Of a stretch of 64,000 nucleotides of DNA, positions 58,286 to 64,000 are shown in pieces. Under the pieces are notes generated by a model. The model worked only from the letters and a program-made list of their open reading frames with translations, ran no database searches and had not been told where the DNA came from. Position 1 is the stretch's first letter. Every line of letters starts with the position of its first letter. Origin of the DNA: Kitasatospora purpeofusca (GTDB taxonomy: Bacteria; Actinomycetota; Actinomycetes; Streptomycetales; Streptomycetaceae); assembly GCF_000718025.1 (NCBI RefSeq), contig NZ_JODS01000003.1, forward strand, positions 372,001 through 436,000, in the 5' to 3' direction. The position numbers and the translations under genes were made by a program.

Positions 58286-59449
58286 TCAGGCCAGCGCGGC
58301 GCCGATCCGGTCCAGCGAGGACAGCCGCATCAGGCCGTAGTGGTAGAACTCGACCTCCGGCACCCCCAGGTCGCGCAGCACGGCGATCTTGGCGGCGAGG
58401 TCGGCCGCGCCGTCGCAGTCCGAGGCCATCGGCCGCAGGATCACCGCCATGTCCTGCGGGCGCACCCCGTGCAGGGCGAAGGCGGCGACCTTCTCGCGGA
58501 CCGCCTCGGGCGTGCGGGCGTAGCCGAGGGTCTCGATCTGGTGGGCGGCCTTCGCCAGCCCCGGCAGGTCGATCCCGGACAGCCAGCCGGTGCCCGGGCC
58601 GCCGCCGTCCATGAAGCTCAGCCGCATGCCGTGGCGGGCCGCCTCCTCGGCGAGTTCGGCGGCCAGCGAGGTCACCGTCGCGGCCGAGGCGTCCACGTAG
58701 GCGGCGACCGCGCCGTCCGCCAGCTCGTCCAGTGCGGCCGGCTCGGCGGCCGCCGCCTCGTCGGCCAGCCGGCGGCGGACCTCGGCGCGGACGGTCGCGG
58801 CCACCTCCTCGGCGGGGACGCCCGCCCGGACGGCGGCGGCCCGGCAGTGCGCGCAGAAGCAGAGCCCGAGCAGCGCCTCGGCGGCCGGGCCCAGCTCCTC
58901 GAAGTAGCGCTCGTGGTGGTAGCCGTGGCGCAGGCCGTGGAAGTGCAGCGACTCCGCCCGGATCGCGTCCACGCCGTACCGGGCCAGCTCGGTGACCAGG
59001 GTGCGGGCGTACTCGCGGACCTCCGGGTGGGCCGGGCACAGCTCGGTGAAGTGGCGGTCGCCGAAGGCGTTGGCAGGGGCGCAGTCCGGGTGCTCGAAGC
59101 CGAGCCGGTCGTTGTGGCAGAAGACCGTCCACGCGTGCAGCTTCAGGTCGCGCCGGCGGGCCTCCGCGGCGGCCTCGGTGAAGGGGTCGCGGTCGCCGAT
59201 CGCGGTGGACGGCGTGGGCCGCAGCCGGCGGCCGGACCAGCGGGCCGGGTCGGGGCGGAAGTACGCCGCGCCCGGCTCCAGGTAGCGGATCACCCGGCGG
59301 GGGTTGTGCGGGAAGACGTCGCGGGCCTCGTGGTAGACCGAGGCGAGGGTGACACCGCCGACCCCGGCCCGGTCGGTGAGGTTGCCGAAGAAGGTGTCGG
59401 CGCCCTCGTCGAGGAGGTCGGTGGCGAAGGCGAGGACGGACGACTCCAC
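58286..59449 (-). CDS. Hypothetical TIM-barrel protein (hydrolase-like)
   Basis: 387 residues. Features suggest a glycoside-hydrolase-like barrel: RYLEPGAAYFRPDPARW, LKLHAWTVFCHNDRLG, FTELCPAHPEVREYARTLVT, YGVDAIRAESLHFHG, CFCAHCRAA, LSFMDGG and AVILRPMASDCD near the end. The CFCAHC motif inside the barrel could bind a metal. No signal peptide. The family is a hypothetical one often seen in streptomycetes; no substrate can be named. The start is the GTG at 59449, 8 nt after GGAG. It shares a strand with the rhomboid gene 113 bp upstream. Confidence 0.75.
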   Translation of the reverse strand: MESSVLAFATDLLDEGADTFFGNLTDRAGVGGVTLASVYHEARDVFPHNPRRVIRYLEPGAAYFRPDPARWSGRRLRPTPSTAIGDRDPFTEAAAEARRRDLKLHAWTVFCHNDRLGFEHPDCAPANAFGDRHFTELCPAHPEVREYARTLVTELARYGVDAIRAESLHFHGLRHGYHHERYFEELGPAAEALLGLCFCAHCRAAAVRAGVPAEEVAATVRAEVRRRLADEAAAAEPAALDELADGAVAAYVDASAATVTSLAAELAEEAARHGMRLSFMDGGGPGTGWLSGIDLPGLAKAAHQIETLGYARTPEAVREKVAAFALHGVRPQDMAVILRPMASDCDGAADLAAKIAVLRDLGVPEVEFYHYGLMRLSSLDRIGAALA

Positions 59450-59562
59450 GGTGCGGCTCCGGAGCAGGGGGCGGGTGCCCGCCCACGCTAACCGGCGGGG
59501 TGCGCAATGGTCTATACCTGGCCGGGGTGGCGCGCCGGGGGTGCGGTGCCGGGCGCGGGGGC

Positions 59563-60243
59563 TCAGATGCCCAGGTCGTCGAGTTCCTTGAGCAGGGCGG
59601 AGGCCGGGCTGCCGGGTGCCGTGCCGGGGCCGGCCGCGGCCGCAGCGGGGGTGTCCGGGGCCCGCCGGGGGCGGCGGTCGCGCAGCAGCCAGGCGCCGAG
59701 GAGCCCGCCGGCCAGTCCGCCGAGGTGGCCCAGCCAGCTGACCCCCTGGGCGCCCGGGAGCACGCCCAGCAGGAGGTAGGAGTAGAGCGCGGCGACCACC
59801 ACGCCGATCACCGTGTCCGCCAGGTTGCGGTCGAAGACCCCGCGCAGCACCACGTAGCCGAAGTACCCGTAGACCACGCCGCTGGCGCCCGCCGTGACGG
59901 CGTCGGGGCGCTCGAACCACCAGACCGTCAGACCGCTGGACACCACGATCAGCGCGGTCGCGAGCAGGAAGCGCTTCATGCCCCGGTACGCGGCCAGGAA
60001 GCCGAACGCGAACAGCGGCCAGGAGTTGGCCTCGATGTGGTCCCAACCGAAGTGCAGGAAGGGCATGGTGAGCAGGTCGGGCAGTTCGTCGAGCCGCCCC
60101 GAGCTCATGCCGTACTCGTAGGAGAGCCGGTAGTCGTCCAGCCAGTTCGCCACCTGGACCGCCCAGATGACGGTCAGCACGCCGAGCATCGTGAGGAGCG
60201 CGGCGCGGGAGTCACGGAGCAGTCGGGCGAATCGCGGAGCCAT
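59563..60243 (-). CDS. Rhomboid-family intramembrane serine protease
   Basis: 226 residues with about six membrane segments. The rhomboid site is complete: oxyanion-type HFGWDHIEAN (His, Asn), the catalytic Ser in AGASGVVYGYFGY, and His in WLGHLGGLAGG. A cytoplasmic Pro/Ala tail ends in LLKELDDLGI. Such enzymes cut membrane helices. The -35/-10 pair just upstream places the transcription start on the ATG at 60243, so the message is leaderless. Divergent from the PEBP-family gene. Confidence 0.9.
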   Translation of the reverse strand: MAPRFARLLRDSRAALLTMLGVLTVIWAVQVANWLDDYRLSYEYGMSSGRLDELPDLLTMPFLHFGWDHIEANSWPLFAFGFLAAYRGMKRFLLATALIVVSSGLTVWWFERPDAVTAGASGVVYGYFGYVVLRGVFDRNLADTVIGVVVAALYSYLLLGVLPGAQGVSWLGHLGGLAGGLLGAWLLRDRRPRRAPDTPAAAAAGPGTAPGSPASALLKELDDLGI

Positions 60244-60249
60244 GTCCCG

Positions 60250-60279
60250 ACTGTAGAGCCGGGCCGGGCGGTTGGTCAC
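60250..60279 (-). promoter_or_regulatory. Promoter of the rhomboid gene (leaderless)
   Basis: On the minus strand GTGACC (60279-60274), an 18-bp spacer, then TACAGT (60255-60250). The first transcribed base would be the A of the ATG at 60243, which agrees with the missing ribosome-binding site. Confidence 0.6.
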
Positions 60280-60361
60280 CCTACTAAGGTGAATCCTGTC
60301 CGACGGCCCGCGTCCGGGCCCGGGCCTCCCCTTTTCCCGCCGTGCCGAGAGGTGACCCTCC

Positions 60362-60880
60362 ATGAGTGTGCGTCCGCCGCTGCCGTACGAATTCCTGCCG
60401 CAGGTGCCGTCCTTCGAGCTGACCAGCGAGGACATCGCCGAAGGCGGCACGCTGGCCCAGGAGTTCGTCCACGCCGGGGGCAACCTGTCGCCGCAGCTGG
60501 CCTGGTCGGGCCTGCCGGAGGGCACCCGCTCGATCGCCGTCACCTGCTACGACCCGGACGCGCCGACCGGCTCCGGCTGGTGGCACTGGCTGGCGCTGAA
60601 CCTGCCCGCCGACACCGCCGGTCTGGCGCGCGGCGCCGGGGCCTCCGACGGCGACCTGCCGGGCGAGCGCTCCTTCCACGCGCGCAACGACTTCCCGGGC
60701 CACCAGTACGACGGCGCGGCCCCGCCGCCCGGGCCCGCGCACCGCTACGCCTTCGCCGTGCACGCCCTCGACGTGGACGCGCTGGACGTCACGGCCGAGA
60801 CCCCGGCGGCCCAGATCGGCTTCCACATCACCTTCCACACCCTGGCGCGGGCCGTGCTCACCGCCGAGTTCGGGGTCTGA
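60362..60880 (+). CDS. YbhB/YbcL (PEBP) family protein
   Basis: 172 residues of the phosphatidylethanolamine-binding-protein fold. Landmarks are FELTSEDIAEGGTLAQEFVH, GGNLSPQLAWSGLPEG, VTCYDPDAPTGSGWWHWLAL, the ligand-pocket PPPGPAHRYAFAVHALDV and a C-terminal AVLTAEFGV. The DPDAP and GxHR-like pocket residues are kept. In bacteria the function of the family is mostly unknown. GAGGTGA lies 7 nt before the ATG. Monocistronic, divergent from the rhomboid gene. Confidence 0.92.
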   Translation: MSVRPPLPYEFLPQVPSFELTSEDIAEGGTLAQEFVHAGGNLSPQLAWSGLPEGTRSIAVTCYDPDAPTGSGWWHWLALNLPADTAGLARGAGASDGDLPGERSFHARNDFPGHQYDGAAPPPGPAHRYAFAVHALDVDALDVTAETPAAQIGFHITFHTLARAVLTAEFGV

Positions 60881-60982
60881 GGACCGCTTCCGACGGCGGC
60901 GCCGTCGCCCGTGCGACCTGCGGGCGGTGGCGCCGTCCGTTCTCCCGGGTCGCTTTCCGGCCCTCCTCGGGCCGGGTCGGCC

Positions 60983-61948
60983 TCAGGTCGGCTCGGCGGC
61001 GCGGCCGGCGCGGTCGGCGAGGGCGCGCAGGTGGGTGCGCAGCTCGGGCGGCGAGTGCACCTCGAACTCGCAGCCGGCCATCAGCAGGCGCATCGCCAGC
61101 CATTCCAGGGAGTCGGTGCGGGAGCGCAGCCGGCAGGTGTGCTCGTCGACCGGCTCCACCTCGGTGTCGCCGTAGCCGCCCACGCGGTGCCGGGCCTCCT
61201 CGGCGGAGAGGTGCAGGGTGGCGTCCAGGGTGTAGGCGGAGGACTCCCGGCGGAGCTTGCTCGCGACGTACGCGGCGGCGTCCTCGGCCGGGAGCGGGCG
61301 CGGGGTGAAGCGGGCGCCGGTGGCGAAGGGGTCGCTGACCCGGTCCACCCGGAACAGCCGCCAGTCGTCCCGGTCGAGGTCGAAGCCGACCAGGTACCAG
61401 CGGCGGCCGGCCGACACCAGGCGTTCCGGCTCGACCAGGCGGTGGGTCTCGGCGCCGTTGCCGGCCCGGTAGCCGAAGCGCAGGCGCTCGTGGTTGGCGA
61501 CGGCGTTGGCCATCACGGTGAGGTCCTCCGGGTCGACGGTCGGGCCGTCGCCGCCGAGCAGCGGGAGGGTGGCCCGGTCGAGGGTGGAGACCCGGTGGCG
61601 CAGCCGGGAGGGCAGCACCTGGAGCAGCTTGCCGAGGGCGCGCACCGAGGCCTCCTCGATGCCGACCACGGCGTGTCCGGCGGCGGCGCGCAGGCCGACC
61701 GCGATCGCCACCGCCTCCTCGTCGTCCAGCAGCAGCGGCGGCATCGCGGTGCCCGCGACCAGCCGGTAGCCGCCGACCGGGCCCATCGAGGCCTCGACCG
61801 GGTAGCCGAGCTCGCGGAGGCGGTCGATGTCGCGGCGGATGGTGCGGGGACTGACCCGAAGCCGTTCGGCGAGCTCGCTGCCGGGCCACTCGCGCGGGGT
61901 CTGGAGCAGGGAGAGCAGGCTGAGGAGTCGTGCCGGGGTATCGGTCAT
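60983..61948 (-). CDS. WYL-domain transcriptional regulator (YafY-like)
   Basis: 321 residues. N-terminal HTH_11 (LLSLLSLLQTPREWPGSELA, then VSPRTIRRDIDRLRELGYPV), a linker, and a WYL domain (RWYLVGFDLDRDDWRLFRVD) plus a C-terminal WCX module (LEWLAMRLLMAGCEFEV). WYL domains sense nucleic acid or small ligands. The ATG at 61948 has no clear ribosome-binding site. It is divergent from the DHA2 exporter by 69 bp, and a palindrome lies between them, so it probably represses or activates that gene and itself. Confidence 0.9.
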   Translation of the reverse strand: MTDTPARLLSLLSLLQTPREWPGSELAERLRVSPRTIRRDIDRLRELGYPVEASMGPVGGYRLVAGTAMPPLLLDDEEAVAIAVGLRAAAGHAVVGIEEASVRALGKLLQVLPSRLRHRVSTLDRATLPLLGGDGPTVDPEDLTVMANAVANHERLRFGYRAGNGAETHRLVEPERLVSAGRRWYLVGFDLDRDDWRLFRVDRVSDPFATGARFTPRPLPAEDAAAYVASKLRRESSAYTLDATLHLSAEEARHRVGGYGDTEVEPVDEHTCRLRSRTDSLEWLAMRLLMAGCEFEVHSPPELRTHLRALADRAGRAAEPT

Positions 61949-61983
61949 GAGGTCCAGGGTGCCCGAAGTGGCGGACAGGATCT

Positions 61984-62008
61984 GACCTACATGCTTCCTA
62001 ATGTGGTC
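61984..62008. promoter_or_regulatory. Palindromic operator between WYL regulator and exporter genes
   Basis: GACCTACAT (61984-61992), 8 bp, then ATGTGGTC (62001-62008): an inverted repeat with a one-base difference, overlapping a likely -10 TAATGT (61999-62004) for the exporter. A natural binding site for the divergent WYL regulator. Confidence 0.6.
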
Positions 62009-62017
62009 CACGTGCTG

Positions 62018-63559
62018 ATGACGGACGGCGACGAGGAGCGTGTGGTGCAGAAGGATTCGGGTTCGGGCGCGGGTTCGGGAGTGGGGGCCGGACCGGTGAC
62101 AGTGTCGGACCGGCGGAGGTGGATCGCGCTGGCGATCGTGATGACCGCCTCCTTCATGGACCTGGTGGACGTCACGATCGTGAACATCGCGATCCCGAGC
62201 ATCCAGGAGTCCACGGGGGCGTCCTTCTCCGCCGTCCAGTGGGTGACCGGCGGCTACGCGCTGGCCTTCGCGATCGGGCTGATCACCGGTGGTCGGCTGG
62301 GCGACATCCACGGCCGGAAGCGGCTCTTCCTGATCGGCATGGCCGGCTTCACCCTCGCCTCCGCGCTCTGCGGTCTCGCGAGCGGCCCCGAGGTCCTGGT
62401 CGCGATGCGGATCCTCCAGGGCGGGACGGCGGCGCTGATGGTGCCGCAGGTGCTGTCCATCGTCCACGCGACCTTCCCGGCGGAGGAGCGCGGCAAGGTG
62501 TTCGGCCTGTTCGGCGCGGTGGTCGGGCTGGGCGCGGTCAGCGGACCGCTGATCGGCGCGCTGCTGACGGAGTGGGACCTGCTCGGGCTCGGCTGGCGGC
62601 CGATCTTCCTGATCAACCTGCCGGTGGGGATCGCCGGTCTGGTGCTCGGCCGGATCTACATCGGTGAGTCCAAGGCCGAGCGGGCGCTCCGGCTGGACCT
62701 GCCGGGCGTGCTGCTGGCCAGTACCGGACTGCTGATGCTGATCTACCCGCTGACCCACGGCCGGGAGGCCGGCTGGCCGCTCTGGGGCTACCTGGTGATG
62801 GCCGGGAGCCTGCCGGTGTTCGCGCTGTTCGTCGCGTACGAGCGGGTCAAGACCCGGCGGGACGGCTCGCCGCTGGTGGAGCTGTCGCTGTTCCGGGTGA
62901 AGTCCTTCGCGGCGGGCATCGGCGTCCAGCTGACCTTCGGTGTGGTGTCCGGGATCTTCTTCCTGGTCTGGACCCTCTACATGCAGCTCGGCCTGGGTTG
63001 GAGCCCGTTGAAGGCCGGCGCGACCGGTATCCCGTTCTCGCTCGCGGTGTCGGTGGCGGCCGGGGTGTCGGTGCAGCAGCTGGTGCCGCGCTTCGGGCGC
63101 AAGGTGCTCCAGGCGGGGGCCCTGGTGATGGCCGTCGGCGTGCTCGTCTACATCGCGGAGGCGCACCGGTACGGCACCGGTATCGCGCCCTGGCAGATGG
63201 CGCTGCCGCTGGTGGTGATGGGTGCCGGGATGGGTCTGATCGTCGCGCCGATCACCAACGCGGTGCTGGCGGAGGTCCCGCAGGAGCACGCCGGCTCGGC
63301 CTCCGGGCTGATCAACACGGTGAACCAGGTGGGCCTGGCGCTCGGCCTGGGGCTGGTCTCGGTGGCGTTCTTCGACGCGGTGCCGGCCGGGGCGGCCGGG
63401 GGCCCGGCGTTCGTGGGCGCGTTCCAGCACGCGATGTGGTGGGTGCTCGGGGTGCTCGCGGTGGTGTTCCTGCTGATGTTCGCGCTGCCCGGGAAGCAGC
63501 GGGCGCAGGCCGCTCCGGCCGCCGCCGAGGAGACCGAGCGGGACCTCGCCCTGGTCTAG
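62018..63559 (+). CDS. DHA2-type MFS drug exporter (EmrB/QacA family)
   Basis: 513 residues with about 14 membrane segments after a polar, Gly/Ser-rich head. The DHA2 hallmarks are present: MDLVDVTIVNIAIPSIQEST in helix 1, GGRLGDIHGRKR (motif A) in loop 2-3, and GAVVGLGAVSGPLIGALL (motif C-like). It probably exports lipophilic drugs by proton antiport. I use the ATG at 62018. Starts at 61991 or the GTG near 62045 (after GAGGAG) are possible. It lies under the palindromic operator next to the WYL regulator and ends in a U-tailed terminator. Confidence 0.9.
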   Translation: MTDGDEERVVQKDSGSGAGSGVGAGPVTVSDRRRWIALAIVMTASFMDLVDVTIVNIAIPSIQESTGASFSAVQWVTGGYALAFAIGLITGGRLGDIHGRKRLFLIGMAGFTLASALCGLASGPEVLVAMRILQGGTAALMVPQVLSIVHATFPAEERGKVFGLFGAVVGLGAVSGPLIGALLTEWDLLGLGWRPIFLINLPVGIAGLVLGRIYIGESKAERALRLDLPGVLLASTGLLMLIYPLTHGREAGWPLWGYLVMAGSLPVFALFVAYERVKTRRDGSPLVELSLFRVKSFAAGIGVQLTFGVVSGIFFLVWTLYMQLGLGWSPLKAGATGIPFSLAVSVAAGVSVQQLVPRFGRKVLQAGALVMAVGVLVYIAEAHRYGTGIAPWQMALPLVVMGAGMGLIVAPITNAVLAEVPQEHAGSASGLINTVNQVGLALGLGLVSVAFFDAVPAGAAGGPAFVGAFQHAMWWVLGVLAVVFLLMFALPGKQRAQAAPAAAEETERDLALV

Positions 63560-63585
63560 GGCGTCACGTCTTCGTCGTGTGCCGA

Positions 63586-63620
63586 GGGGCCGGGGAGAAC
63601 ACTCCCCCCGGCCCCTTTTT
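63586..63620 (+). terminator. Terminator after the DHA2 exporter gene
   Basis: ggggccgggg (63586-63595) pairs with ccccggcccc (63606-63615) and is followed by ttttt. Confidence 0.9.
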
Positions 63621-63654
63621 GCACATCCGGCGCCCGTCGGGAGCGGCCGGAGGC

Positions 63655-64000
63655 TCAGGCGCGGACCTTGGTCCTCGCCCGGGCGTCCTTCGCCGCCTTC
63701 TCCTCCTTGGCGGCGAGCTTCAGTTCCTGCTTGGTGGCGCGCACCCGCTCCAGCGACTCGGGGCCGGTGATGTCCGCGACCGAGCGGAACGCCCCGTCCT
63801 CGCCGTACGCCCCGGCCGCCTCGCGCCAGCCCTCCGGCCGCACGCCGTACTGCTTGCCGAGCAGGGCGAGGAAGATCTGCGACTTCTGCTTCCCGAACCC
63901 CGGAAGGGCGTTGAGCCGGCTGAGCAGTTCCCGCCCGGTCGCCACGTCCTTCCAGAGCGCGGCGGCGTCCCCGTCGTACTGGGCGACCAGGAACTGGCAG
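63655..64000 (-). CDS. HhH-GPD-type base-excision DNA repair protein, 5' end outside window
   Basis: The frame is open from the stop at 63655 to the right edge, giving 114 C-terminal residues. The helix-hairpin-helix core is visible: LSRLNALPGFGKQKSQIFLA, preceded by QYDGDAAALWKDVATG, and a Lys/Ala/Glu-rich basic tail (KQELKLAAKEEKAAKDARAR). These proteins resemble endonuclease III/AlkA glycosylases that remove damaged bases. The catalytic part lies outside the window. An in-frame GTG at 63945 is internal and not the start. Confidence 0.85.
   Translation of the reverse strand, partial: CQFLVAQYDGDAAALWKDVATGRELLSRLNALPGFGKQKSQIFLALLGKQYGVRPEGWREAAGAYGEDGAFRSVADITGPESLERVRATKQELKLAAKEEKAAKDARARTKVRA

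Overview
High-GC (about 70% or more), densely packed chromosomal DNA of an actinomycete of the family Streptomycetaceae (Streptomyces or Kitasatospora). Pointers are the paired sporulation-type sigma factors (sigN/sigF-like), the tadA - TadA-associated protein - upp block, GTG and apparently leaderless starts, a SpoIIE-type phosphatase, an RsbW-like ATPase, an HtrA protease with a long Pro/Ala head, and many conserved actinobacterial families. The order sigN-sigF-tadA-upp is the order I recall from S. coelicolor (SCO4034/4035/4041), so most of the window is core chromosome. There is no integrase, transposase, phage structural gene or CRISPR array.

Layout. 1-11.5 kb: a membrane-anchored protein entering from the left edge, aminopeptidase P, a GAF/SpoIIE phosphatase, a prim-pol-like protein, a DUF5926/SEC-C protein, an RsbW-like ATPase, a glycerophosphodiesterase, and an HMP transporter (cytX) under a TPP riboswitch. 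11.8-25 kb: HtrA, tRNA-Ser(UGA), a peptidoglycan amidase, a MerR regulator followed by an MFS efflux pump (both with MerR-style 19-bp-spacer promoters), a FAD-linked oxidase, a small secreted Asn/Gly/Ser-rich protein, a PNPOx-like protein, an EamA exporter, a DUF1906 protein and an acyl-CoA ligase. 25-37.5 kb: a 1249-residue PAS/degenerate-kinase/degenerate-receiver protein, tRNA-Ser(GCU) and two identical tRNA-Arg(ACG), then a cell-surface block made of a GEVED/Ig-like wall protein with a 300-bp internal duplication and an SPFH membrane protein coupled to an NlpC/P60 peptidase.

37.5-48 kb is the most striking part. A minus-strand cluster of nine reading frames encodes a secreted Rossmann plus deacetylase protein (PelA/Agd3 type), a PelF glycosyltransferase, a 26-codon bridging ORF, a polytopic membrane protein, a 4,6-dehydratase/epimerase, a sugar nucleotidyltransferase, a second epimerase, a spherulin-4 (GH135-like) protein and a GH114 lipoprotein. 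The set has the enzyme classes of the Pseudomonas Pel system and, more closely, of the Aspergillus galactosaminogalactan cluster (Sph3, Ega3, Agd3, Gtb3, Uge3). It probably makes, trims and deacetylates a cationic aminosugar exopolysaccharide. Its leader has mutually exclusive GGGCAGG/CCTGCCC pairings next to the ribosome-binding site, and an AT-rich patch lies just upstream.

48-64 kb returns to core genes: a tyrosine phosphatase, sigN, sigF, a Dabb protein, a small membrane protein, a 6C-type non-coding RNA, tRNA-Ser(CGA), tadA and its partner, upp, a LytR_C protein, a small ParB-like protein, a HerA-like ATPase, a TIM-barrel-like protein, a rhomboid protease, a PEBP-family protein, a divergent WYL regulator/DHA2 efflux pair with a palindrome between them, and a partial HhH-GPD DNA-repair protein running off the right edge.
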